Shown: positions 11,444 through 18,765 of the stretch, in pieces
How positions within the stretch are numbered: the stretch's first letter is position 1
Layout: each line of letters starts with the position of its first letter
Assembly (NCBI RefSeq): GCF_003327285.1
Contig: NZ_KZ848473.1
Coordinates: forward strand, 620,001 to 684,000
Direction: 5' to 3'
Length of the DNA: 64,000 nt
DNA from: Microbacterium sorbitolivorans
GTDB lineage: Bacteria > Actinomycetota > Actinomycetes > Actinomycetales > Microbacteriaceae
Translations under genes and position numbers: made by a program
Notes under the pieces: model-generated
What the model was told of the DNA's origin: nothing
The model's database searches: none
Seen by the model: the letters and a program-made list of their open reading frames with translations, nothing else

Positions 11444-12645
11444 GCGTGGTGGGCCTCTCGCTCCGGGATCGGCAGTCGCGCGGACACGCGGTAGCCGCCG
11501 TCTGGCGTCGGCGACGCCTCGAGCGATCCTCCCAGAAGTGCGGCGCGTTCGCGCATTCCGATGAGCCCGTGGCCCGGCCGTGTCGCCGGCGGCACGGTGT
11601 CGGGCTTGTCGTTCGTGACGTCGAGCGCGAGGACTCCCCCGAGCTGGTCGACGACGACGTGGATCGAGGCGCCGGGCGCGTGCCGTACGGCGTTGCTGAT
11701 GGCCTCCTGCACGATGCGATAGGCGGCGATGCCGACGGCGGCGGGCGCCGAGGCCGTGTCGGGCATCGACAGCGCGACGTCGGCGCCCGCGCGCCGCGCC
11801 TCGGCCACGAGGCCGGGGATGTCGGTGACCTCGGGCTGCGGCGCCCGTTCGGCGGCCTCGCCGTCGCCGCGGAGCGTTCCGAGCAGGCGCCGCATCTCGG
11901 CGAGGGATCCGCGCGCCGCACGGGCGATGTCGGCGAACTCCGCCGCCGCCTCGGGCCCGGCGTCGGGCACGCGATACGGCGCCGAGCTCGCCTGGATCTG
12001 AATGAGCGAGAGGCCGTGGGCGACCACGTCGTGCAGCTCGCGCGCGATGCGCTGGCGCTCCTCGACGACGACACGGCGCTCCTGCTCGGACTGGCTGACG
12101 CGCCGCTCCTCCGTCAGAGCCTCGCCCAGCCGCATCCGGTCGCGCAGGAGCGCGCCGACGCCGGCCGCGACCGCGCCCACCGAGAGCGCCACGACGTACG
12201 ACGCGATCGTCGGGCCCGTGATCCAGAGCTGCGCGAGAGCGCTGATACCGATGCCGGGGACAACGTAGGCGACGAGGCCCGCGCGCCAGCCGTGGCGGGC
12301 CCACACGAGCAGTACGAGCGCCACGAACTCGATCGTCGCGGTCACCGTCCAGGGCCACGGGGCGTCGGTCGGCGGCGGGACGACGCGCACGACGATGCTC
12401 GATAGCGCGAACACGATCGTCGCCGCGAGGGGCGAGCGCAGCGCCAAGACGAGCGCGGCGCACCGCGCGGCCGTGAGGATGAGGGCGATGAGCACCGGAA
12501 CGCCGTAGAGGGTCGCCTCGAGGGGCGCCGCAATCGCGTAGAGCACGACGGTCAGCGCGATCGTGCCGGCGCGCCACACGGTCTCGCGATGGGCCGAGGC
12601 CCAGGCGCGGATCGACCTGCGGGGTGTTCGCTCTACGACAGTCAC
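11440..12645 (-). CDS. Sensor histidine kinase, HisKA_3 type
   Basis: 401 residues with an N-terminal half of about five hydrophobic helices and little extracellular sequence, typical of membrane-stress or drug-sensing kinases. The dimerisation/phosphorylation box is QRIARELHDVVAHGLSLI with the phospho-histidine. The HATPase domain has VQEAISNAVRHAPG (N box) and GHGLIGMRERAALLGG (G box). It forms a 4-bp-overlapping pair with the NarL-type regulator. No ABC exporter lies next to it, so the controlled genes are elsewhere. Confidence 0.92.
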   Translation of the reverse strand: MTVVERTPRRSIRAWASAHRETVWRAGTIALTVVLYAIAAPLEATLYGVPVLIALILTAARCAALVLALRSPLAATIVFALSSIVVRVVPPPTDAPWPWTVTATIEFVALVLLVWARHGWRAGLVAYVVPGIGISALAQLWITGPTIASYVVALSVGAVAAGVGALLRDRMRLGEALTEERRVSQSEQERRVVVEERQRIARELHDVVAHGLSLIQIQASSAPYRVPDAGPEAAAEFADIARAARGSLAEMRRLLGTLRGDGEAAERAPQPEVTDIPGLVAEARRAGADVALSMPDTASAPAAVGIAAYRIVQEAISNAVRHAPGASIHVVVDQLGGVLALDVTNDKPDTVPPATRPGHGLIGMRERAALLGGSLEASPTPDGGYRVSARLPIPEREAHHA

Positions 12646-12712
12646 GCCGTCATCCTGCCACGCGGCCCTCGCCCACCGGATCCCTCCACGGTGGGATTTC
12701 CGGGCGTGAAAA

Positions 12713-12737
12713 CGCCCCGGCGGAATCCACCGGGGCG
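12713..12737 (-). terminator. Intrinsic terminator after the SDR gene
   Basis: On the minus strand CGCCCCGG (12737-12730) pairs with CCGGGGCG (12720-12713) and is followed by TTTT. It lies 14 bp past the SDR stop and separates that transcript from the two-component operon. Confidence 0.75.
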
Positions 12738-12750
12738 CACGCGTGCCTCA

Positions 12751-13521
12751 TCAGACGATTGGGTTGAAGCTTCCCGTGTCGCCGCAGATGCGCTCATTGT
12801 TCTCGGGGATCTCGTCGATCGCGGCCTGCGCGATCTCCGCCGCGAACTCTGCGACGTTGAGCAGCTTGCCAGCCTCCTCACGGCGTGCGTCGATCGCACC
12901 CGGCTCGAGGCGGTTGAGCAGCGTCGCCGTGATAGTGCCCTCGATCATGTCGGCCGACACGACGACGAAGCCGATGCCCTTGTCGGCGAGCTCCGGGATC
13001 CGCTCGCGGAGCGCGTCTTCGCCGGCGCGCTTCGAGAGCGCCACGGGCGCGTACGCCTCCATCGTCGGGGTCGTGCGGATGAAGTGGGCCTGGTGACTCG
13101 TCACGAAGACGACGCGCGAGCCCTCGCCGAGGAGCGGAAGCGCGGCGTCGAGCACGCCCACCTGCGCGTCGCGGTTGAGGCGCATGGCATAGTTCTCGCC
13201 GAGGTTCGCCTCCATACCGCCCGAGGCGTTGAGTACGAGGATGTCGAGGCCGCCGAAGACGTCCTTCACGGCGCCGAACATCGAGGCGACGGACTCGGCG
13301 TCGGTCAGGTCTGCGCCAACGACGAGCGTCTGCGTGCCGAACTCCTCGTTCAGCTGCGCCGCGAGCTTCTCCGCGCGCGGGGCCTTGTTGCGGAAGTTGA
13401 TCACGACGTTCGCGCCGGCGGCGGCGAAGAACTTCGCGGTGTCGGCTCCGACGCCTCGCGAAGATCCGGTAACGAGGGCGGTCTTGCCGGCGAGCGATCC
13501 GGCGGGAAGCGGGTAGGACAC
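12751..13521 (-). CDS. SDR family protein with a non-canonical active site
   Basis: 256 residues. The Rossmann dinucleotide motif TGSSRGVG (about residues 18-25) and NASGG are present, along with a catalytic-type serine in VFVTSHQAH. The expected YxxxK is altered: the lysine in PVALSKRAGEDAL has valine, not tyrosine, four positions before it; a tyrosine sits seven positions before the lysine. The protein may bind NAD(P) without classical dehydrogenase chemistry, or use a shifted tyrosine. It is divergent from the GDPD gene and followed by a good terminator, so it is monocistronic. Physiological role unknown. Confidence 0.8.
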   Translation of the reverse strand: MSYPLPAGSLAGKTALVTGSSRGVGADTAKFFAAAGANVVINFRNKAPRAEKLAAQLNEEFGTQTLVVGADLTDAESVASMFGAVKDVFGGLDILVLNASGGMEANLGENYAMRLNRDAQVGVLDAALPLLGEGSRVVFVTSHQAHFIRTTPTMEAYAPVALSKRAGEDALRERIPELADKGIGFVVVSADMIEGTITATLLNRLEPGAIDARREEAGKLLNVAEFAAEIAQAAIDEIPENNERICGDTGSFNPIV

Positions 13522-13604
13522 GAGAGTCTCCTGATTTCGAACGGGTGAAAGCCATCCGAGACTATCGGAACGTGGCCGTAATCCTCATGAGTTAAAGTCG
13601 CGAC

Positions 13605-14378
13605 ATGGCGTCACACCCGTTCTTCGAGGGGCTCACCTCGCCTCGAATCCTCGCCCACCGCGGTCTCGTGACCGACGAGATGCGGGAGGAGGGAATCGCC
13701 GAAAACTCCGTTGCCGCGATCGCGGCCGCGCACGCCGCCGGCGCCGAGATCGTCGAGTCCGACTGCCACCTCACGTCCGACGGCGTCGTCGTGTTGTTCC
13801 ACGACGACAACCTGCAGCGCGTCGCGGACGACCCCCGCGCGCTCGCCGACGTCACCCTCGCGGAGCTCGAGCAGATCATGTCGACCCGCGGCGGCCTCGC
13901 GACGCTCGCGCAGGCGCTCGACGCGTTCCCCGAGTCGCGCTTCAACATCGACGTGAAGGCCGCGGCAGCGGCCGTCCCGGCCGGCGAGATCGTCGCGCCC
14001 CACGCGAGCCGCGTGCTGCTCACGAGCTTTTCCGACAAGCGACGCAAGACGGCGCTCGCCGCGGCGCGGCGGGCGGGCGGATCCCCCGCGACGTCCGCGG
14101 GCTACTCCGTCATCCTCCGCCTCGCCGCTGCGGTGCGCATCCTGCCCCTCGCCGACGTGATCCGGCGGATCCTGCGCGGTATCGACGCGCTCCAGATCCC
14201 GGAGCGGAGCGGCCCGATCCGCGTCGTCACCGAGCGCCTCATCGCCGCGGCCCACGCGAACGGCGTCGAGGTGCACGTGTGGACGGTGAACGATCTCGAC
14301 GACATGCGCCGGCTTCTCGACATGGGCGTCGACGGCATCGTCACCGACGTCGCCGATCGGGCGCTCGCGGCAAGGTGA
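13605..14378 (+). CDS. Glycerophosphodiester phosphodiesterase
   Basis: 257 residues. GDPD signatures: LAHRG near residue 17, the acidic pair in EIVESDCHLTSDGVVVLFHDD with the second histidine, and C-terminal HVWTVND with VDGIVTD. It hydrolyses glycerophosphodiesters to glycerol-3-phosphate and an alcohol, recycling phospholipid head-groups. No signal peptide is seen, so it is cytoplasmic. The start at ATG 13605 fits the family length (about 240-260). It is monocistronic, divergent from the SDR gene. Confidence 0.88.
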   Translation: MASHPFFEGLTSPRILAHRGLVTDEMREEGIAENSVAAIAAAHAAGAEIVESDCHLTSDGVVVLFHDDNLQRVADDPRALADVTLAELEQIMSTRGGLATLAQALDAFPESRFNIDVKAAAAAVPAGEIVAPHASRVLLTSFSDKRRKTALAAARRAGGSPATSAGYSVILRLAAAVRILPLADVIRRILRGIDALQIPERSGPIRVVTERLIAAAHANGVEVHVWTVNDLDDMRRLLDMGVDGIVTDVADRALAAR

Positions 14379-14473
14379 TTGACGCCGGCGTACGGGAGCG
14401 ATAACGTCCGCCACAGGGGATGCATCGGCAACGACGCCGGGCGTCAACAGGCGGTTCCCTCTGGGCATCAGCT

Positions 14474-14499
14474 GGGAAACCCTTTGTTGTCGCGCCGTT
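14474..14499 (+). promoter_or_regulatory. SigR/SigH-type promoter for rbpA
   Basis: GGGAAA (14474-14479), 16 bp, then CGTT (14496-14499) matches the disulfide/thiol-stress sigma factor consensus of actinobacteria (GGGAAY-N16/17-CGTT). It lies 58 bp before the rbpA ATG. In Streptomyces and Mycobacterium rbpA is a known target of SigR/SigH-like sigma factors, so the site is expected here. A second element, GTTAG-AC-CTAAC (14525-14536), an inverted repeat, lies between promoter and gene. Confidence 0.7.
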
Positions 14500-14557
14500 T
14501 CGGATGATCCGCTCAGCGCAGTTCGTTAGACCTAACAAACGACGAGAGGACACGAAC

Positions 14558-14947
14558 ATGGCAGATCGCAGCCTGCGTGGTATCCGACTCGGCGCCCAGA
14601 GCCTCCAAAGCGAAGAGGGCGTCGTGTTCATGGAACGCAAGGAGCACACGTATGTGTGTAGCTCGTGTGGTCGAGAGACGACACTGATGTTCGCCGCCGA
14701 CGCCGAGGCACCGGCCACCTGGGAATGCCGCACCTGCGGATCCGAGGCACTTCTGCAGACCGCAGACGGCGCAGCCGAGGTCGACCGCTCGGGCGAGAAG
14801 GTCGCGCGTACGCACTGGGACATGCTCCTGGAGCGCCGCACCGTCGAAGAGCTCGAGCAGCTTCTTGCTGACCGTCTCGAGTTTATTCGCGAACGCCGCG
14901 GCGAGGGCGAAGACCCGACGCGCGAGAAGAAGGCGAAGCGCGCCTAA
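14558..14947 (+). CDS. rbpA: RNA polymerase-binding protein RbpA
   Basis: 129 residues from ATG 14558, preceded by GAGAGGA at the right distance. The N-terminal tail (MADRSLRGIRLGAQSLQSEE) and the central beta core with CSSCG and CRTCG are those of RbpA, and the C-terminal helix (TVEELEQLLADRLEFIRERR) is the sigma-interacting domain. RbpA is an actinobacterial general transcription factor that stabilises the open complex with the housekeeping sigma factor and affects rifampicin tolerance. It is monocistronic between a SigR-like promoter and a strong hairpin. Confidence 0.95.
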   Translation: MADRSLRGIRLGAQSLQSEEGVVFMERKEHTYVCSSCGRETTLMFAADAEAPATWECRTCGSEALLQTADGAAEVDRSGEKVARTHWDMLLERRTVEELEQLLADRLEFIRERRGEGEDPTREKKAKRA

Positions 14948-14960
14948 CGCGCACTTTCAC

Positions 14961-14992
14961 GATGCCGGGATCCGCAAGCGGGTCCCGGCATC
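14961..14992 (+). terminator. Terminator hairpin after rbpA
   Basis: GATGCCGGGATCCG (14961-14974) pairs with CGGGTCCCGGCATC (14979-14992) around a CAAG loop with one imperfect pair, 13 bp after the rbpA stop. No long T-run follows. Confidence 0.7.
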
Positions 14993-15025
14993 GTCATGTC
15001 TCCGCGTTCCCATAGACTGGTGCTC

Positions 15026-15781
15026 ATGACAGAAGCACCGCAGCTTGCGATCGGAATTGACATCGGCGGCACCGGCATGAAGGCCGGCATCGTTGACCTT
15101 GCCACCGGCTCACTGGTGAGCGATCGTGTTCGCATCCCCACGCCCGAGGGCGCCACTCCCCCCGACGTGCTGGCCACGGCCCGCGAACTGATCGTCCTGC
15201 TGGGCGACCAGGCGAAAGACCTGCCGATCGGCGTGTGCTTCCCCGCAAGCGTCAAGAACGGCGTCACGCTGTCGGCCGCCAACGTCTCGGACGAGTGGAT
15301 CGGCCTCGAGGCGAACAAGCTGTTCAGCGATGCGCTCGGCCGCGACATTCACTTCGTGAACGACGCCGACGCCGCCGGCCTTGCCGAGCTGAAGTTCGGC
15401 GTCGCGAAGGACCAGCCGGGCCTGTCGATCATGACGACCCTCGGCACCGGCATCGGTTCGGCGTTCCTGTTCGACGGCAAGCTCGTCCCGAACACCGAGC
15501 TCGGCCACCTGATCTGGAAGAACAAGAGCATCGAGCTCTACGCCTCGGCGTCGGCACGCGAGCGCGCCGACATCTCGTGGGCGAAGTGGACGAAGCGCCT
15601 GCAGAAGTTCTACTCGCACGTCGAGATGCTCTTCACCCCCGACCTCTTCATCGTCGGCGGCGGCGTGTCGAAGAACCCGGAGAAGTTCCTCCCGGGCATC
15701 AAGACCAACGCCCCCATCGTTGTCGCGCAGCACCAGAACAACGCCGGCATCATCGGCGCCGCGAGCCTGGTTCTCGGCTAA
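15026..15781 (+). CDS. ppgK: Polyphosphate glucokinase
   Basis: 251 residues. It contains the ROK-type phosphate motif IGIDIGGTGMKAGIVD, the catalytic-type NDADAAGLAELKFG, TLGTGIGSAFLFDG, and NTELGHLIW, the set typical of actinobacterial polyphosphate/ATP-dependent glucokinase (PpgK). It phosphorylates glucose to glucose-6-phosphate using polyphosphate. The short ROK length (about 250) and lack of a ROK zinc motif favour PpgK over ordinary glucokinase. ATG 15026 is chosen because upstream codons overlap the rbpA terminator. Confidence 0.9.
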   Translation: MTEAPQLAIGIDIGGTGMKAGIVDLATGSLVSDRVRIPTPEGATPPDVLATARELIVLLGDQAKDLPIGVCFPASVKNGVTLSAANVSDEWIGLEANKLFSDALGRDIHFVNDADAAGLAELKFGVAKDQPGLSIMTTLGTGIGSAFLFDGKLVPNTELGHLIWKNKSIELYASASARERADISWAKWTKRLQKFYSHVEMLFTPDLFIVGGGVSKNPEKFLPGIKTNAPIVVAQHQNNAGIIGAASLVLG

Positions 15782-15790
15782 CCTCCACCG

Positions 15791-15841
15791 CCCTGTCTAA
15801 AGCGCAACTCTGTCGGCGACGAAGTTGCGCTTTAGACAGGG
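15791..15841. repeat. Perfect 19-bp inverted repeat between convergent genes
   Basis: CCCTGTCTAAAGCGCAACT (15791-15809) and AGTTGCGCTTTAGACAGGG (15823-15841) are exact reverse complements with a 13-base loop. It lies between ppgK (+) and the CAP protein gene (-), both of which end here. It could stop transcription from both sides, but there is no T-run, and the exact long stem also resembles a REP/MITE-type element. Confidence 0.75.
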
Positions 15842-15865
15842 CTGCTTTCGCAAGATCATGGCAGC

Positions 15866-17266
15866 CTATCTCGCCGCGTAGAACCCGACGCCCTCGTAGC
15901 TCCAGTTCTTGTCGCCGGTGCGGATCGCGTCGGCCTCCGCCTTGCTCGCGGTGAAGAAGTGCTTGCCGAACTTCGACGACCAGAAGCGGTAAACGGGCTT
16001 CGTCGACGACGAGGATCCGGACGCGGCGCAGAACGCGACGCCCTCGTAGCTCCAATTGCGGTCGGTTCGCCGGATCGTGTCCGACTCCGTGCGGCTCAGC
16101 GTATAGAAGTGCGACTCGAACTTCGACGACCAGAAACGGTAGACCGGGGTCTTCCCCGACGCGCACTGCGTGCCGCTCGCGCCCCAGACGCGGAAGTCCT
16201 CGCCCTCGTACGTCCAGTTCGGGTCCTTGGCCTTGAGGTTCTGTGCCTCGCTACCGCTGACGGTATAGAAGTGCGCGTTATTGAACTTCGACGACCAGAA
16301 CCGGTACACCGGCACCGTGCCGCCCTTCGGCGCGGGCGACACCGACTTCGGCACGACCGCCTCGGCCTTCGCCTGGTTCTTGCCCGCGTTGCTCTTGCGG
16401 TTGGTCGCGATGCCGTGCCACAGCGTGATGCGATTGCCGGCGCCGAGGTTCTCGGCGAGAATCTGCACCTCGTAGTCGTCGGCCGTCGCGTAGGGGCCGA
16501 TCGAGATGCTGAACGTGCCGTCGGCGGCGGTCTTCGTCGTCGCCCACGTCGCGTGGATCGCGTATCGCAGCGTGATCGGCTTACCGGGCGCCGACGGATC
16601 CGTCACGCGGCCCGTGAAGGTGACCACGCCGTCGCGCGGCACGGACACCGAGGTGACGCTCCCCCGCGGGTCGTCGGGGTGCGACGTCGCCGTGTACATC
16701 GACGAGTTCGTGTCGCGGGCCTTGCCGCTGCCGCCGGTGCTGAACTCCTGCACCATGAAGTACCGGCCGTCCTCCGCCACCGCGACCCCGATGCCGATGC
16801 GGTCGACGTTCGGCTCGAGAAGGTGCGCGCGGTGCGCCGGCGAGCTCAGCCAGCCGGCGACCCCGCGGATCCCGTCGGGCGCGAGGTGCATGTTCTCGTA
16901 GAGCGCGCCGGTCCAGCCGTATTCCCACCCGCCGGCGTCGGAGAGCAGGTTCGGGTTGTGCGTGTAGCCGTGCTGGCTATACGTGTTGGCCCAGTTCTGC
17001 GCGACGGCGCCGAGCTTCGGCGACGCCAACACGGGCTGCAAGCCCGCCTGGATCCGCGCGTTGTTCGTCGCCGCGAGGATCTGCGCCTTCACGAGCTCGA
17101 CGTTCGCGGCATAGGGCGTGTGGTTGCCCGCGGCGACGGTCTCGACGGGTGGCACCTCCTCGCCCGTCGTCTGGGCGACCGCCGATGCGGCGCCGGTCGT
17201 AACGAGGAGCGCGGCGACCACCGCGGCAGCGAATGCGCGGCGGATCCGCGCGCGGGTGAAGACCAT
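15866..17266 (-). CDS. Secreted CAP/SCP-domain protein with three C-terminal DUF5648-type repeats
   Basis: 466 residues. The N-terminus is a signal peptide (basic start, AAAVVAALLVTTGAASAVAQ). The CAP domain spans about residues 58-180, with NNARIQAG, YTHN, YENMH, W..SPAHRAHLL and YFMVQEF, including the usual histidine and glutamate pocket residues. A middle beta domain with a VTFTGRVTDPSAPGKPI segment follows. The C-terminus carries three copies of a unit beginning PVYRFWSSKF and ending NWSYEG or NWTYEG, separated by cysteine-containing linkers. It is an extracellular, probably wall-associated protein; CAP domains bind lipids or act as structural modules, and function is unknown. Confidence 0.85.
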   Translation of the reverse strand: MVFTRARIRRAFAAAVVAALLVTTGAASAVAQTTGEEVPPVETVAAGNHTPYAANVELVKAQILAATNNARIQAGLQPVLASPKLGAVAQNWANTYSQHGYTHNPNLLSDAGGWEYGWTGALYENMHLAPDGIRGVAGWLSSPAHRAHLLEPNVDRIGIGVAVAEDGRYFMVQEFSTGGSGKARDTNSSMYTATSHPDDPRGSVTSVSVPRDGVVTFTGRVTDPSAPGKPITLRYAIHATWATTKTAADGTFSISIGPYATADDYEVQILAENLGAGNRITLWHGIATNRKSNAGKNQAKAEAVVPKSVSPAPKGGTVPVYRFWSSKFNNAHFYTVSGSEAQNLKAKDPNWTYEGEDFRVWGASGTQCASGKTPVYRFWSSKFESHFYTLSRTESDTIRRTDRNWSYEGVAFCAASGSSSSTKPVYRFWSSKFGKHFFTASKAEADAIRTGDKNWSYEGVGFYAAR

Positions 17267-17370
17267 GGCCTGCCTTCGAATGCGTGGAGCTTGGAAAACG
17301 CTGAGTGGGTCAGCACTCCGAACATATCGCGTGATCGGACTCCACGCGTAACCGCGGCGCGCACGAAAAG

Positions 17371-17402
17371 ACCCCCAGCAGGGCCGAAGCCGAACTGGGG
17401 GT
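17371..17402 (-). terminator. rnpB terminator
   Basis: On the minus strand ACCCCCAG (17402-17395) pairs with CTGGGGGT (17378-17371), just after the P1 strand of RNase P RNA and a TTTTTT run, with a second T-run (CTTTTCG) after the hairpin. Confidence 0.75.
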
Positions 17403-17408
17403 AAAAAA

Positions 17409-17773
17409 GCGAATGGGCCACCCGATACGCCGGGTTCTGTTCAAGAGACGAATCTCTCTCGACGGCCATCTCTCTCGGCGACACGTTGCCGTGCCGCTCT
17501 AGCAACCTACCCGAGGACTCGGCGGGCCGCGTCATCATCCTCTGTTGGTCTTGCTCCGGACGAGGTTTACCCAGCGAGCCGTGTCACCACAGCCCCTGGT
17601 GGTCTCTTACACCACCGTTTCACCCTTACCCATCCGAGGATGGGCGGTCTACTCTCTGTTGCACTTTCTCGCGGATTGCTCCGGGTGGGTGTTACCCACC
17701 ATCCTGCCCTGTGGAGCCCGGACGTTCCTCGGCGCGCTACTGCGCGACGCGACCGTCTGGATGACCCATTCGC
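17409..17773 (-). ncRNA. rnpB: RNase P RNA (class A)
   Basis: On the minus strand the 5' segment GCGAATGGG pairs with the 3' segment CCCATTCGC to form P1. The universally conserved GAGGAANGTCCGGGC block lies near the 5' end (complement at about 17712-17726), and the 3' ACAGAACCCGGCGTATCGG block near 17427-17446. Size about 365 nt fits bacterial RNase P RNA. It is the ribozyme that matures tRNA 5' ends. Ends are set by the P1 pairing and may be off by a few bases. Confidence 0.93.
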
Positions 17774-17791
17774 TGGTCTAGTCTACGGGCC

Positions 17792-18523
17792 TCACAGGCC
17801 CGATTCATGTGTGCGCACCATGATGCAACCGCACTCTGGGCAGTACACCACGTCGTCGGCCGCGGCCTTGCGCAGAGCGTCGACATCCGTCGGCGCGAGC
17901 GCCATGTGGCAGCCGCCGCACGTGCCGTGCTGGAAGTGTCCGGCGCCGACGCCGCGAGCGGCGAGGCGCTCGTAGTCGGCGAGCAGCGGATCCGGGATCC
18001 GGCCCGCGACCGCCTCGCGATCGCTGGTGAGCTGCGTGAACTCGGTCGTGGCGGCCTCGACGGCGGCCTTGCCCTCGGCACTCAGGCGCTGGCCCTCGGT
18101 CGAGATCCCGCCGAGCACCTCCTCCTGCTCCGAGACGCGCTTCTCGGCGGCCTGCAGGTCTTCCATCAGCTCGAGCTCGCGGGTCTCGAGGCCGTCGATG
18201 CGGGCCGCGAGGGCCTCGATCTCGCTCTCGAGGGCGCGCGCGTCGCGGGCGACGGCGGTCTGGCTGAGGCGCTCCTCGTCGCGCTCCTTGCGTCCGCGGG
18301 CGACCTTGATGTCGCCCTCGACACGCTGGAGCTCGGCCTTGATATCGTCGCGCGTGTTGGTGCGCTCAATCAGGGTGCGACCGTGTTCGTTGCGCGACGC
18401 GATGAGCTCTTTCACGCGGGCCGCGTGCGGCGGGTTCTTCCGCTGCGCATCGACCCGCTCGAGAGCCACGTCAATCGATACGAGATCGAGCAGAATTCGC
18501 TGGTCAGCTGCGGATGCCTTCAC
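17792..18523 (-). CDS. Zinc-ribbon coiled-coil protein (CT398/DUF164-like)
   Basis: 243 residues with a long charged helical hairpin (about residues 10-180, coiled coil) and a C-terminal C4 zinc ribbon with CGGCHMAL and CPECGCIM. The family is widespread in actinobacteria and sometimes linked to envelope or secretion functions, but has no settled role. The start is GTG 18523 because homologues begin with a KASxADQxxLLDL-like segment. That GTG is one base after the 3' end of tRNA-Val, so there is no room for an untranslated leader other than the tRNA itself. rnpB follows downstream. Confidence 0.82.
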   Translation of the reverse strand: MKASAADQRILLDLVSIDVALERVDAQRKNPPHAARVKELIASRNEHGRTLIERTNTRDDIKAELQRVEGDIKVARGRKERDEERLSQTAVARDARALESEIEALAARIDGLETRELELMEDLQAAEKRVSEQEEVLGGISTEGQRLSAEGKAAVEAATTEFTQLTSDREAVAGRIPDPLLADYERLAARGVGAGHFQHGTCGGCHMALAPTDVDALRKAAADDVVYCPECGCIMVRTHESGL

Positions 18524-18524
18524 G

Positions 18525-18597
18525 TGGGTCCTGCCGGGATCGAACCGACGACAACCTGGGTGTAAACCAGGTGCTCTACCAGCTGAGCTAAGGACCC
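18525..18597 (-). tRNA. tRNA-Val (UAC)
   Basis: A complete 73-base cloverleaf on the minus strand: acceptor GGGTCCT/AGGACCC, D arm GCTC...GAGC, anticodon stem CCTGG/CCAGG with loop TTTACAC giving anticodon TAC, T arm with GTTCGATCC. The discriminator is A and CCA is not encoded. It is directly upstream of the zinc-ribbon gene. Confidence 0.95.
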
Positions 18598-18765
18598 GTC
18601 CGATCAATCCTAAGGCCGTTTGTCGCCTACGCTTGCACTCGGCACCCGAAAAGAGTGGATAGTCTGGTGTCATACGTGTGCGATGGCCCCGACCACAGCT
18701 CGCTACCTCGCACAACTCGATCCGCAAGCCGGGCATGATCTGCCCGCACGACGAAAGGTCACCTG

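Noticed and set aside
10763..12577. Single 604-codon frame joining kinase region and response regulator
   Set aside because: The upstream part is out of frame with the true kinase; the response regulator starts at ATG 11443 and the kinase at 12645 in another frame.
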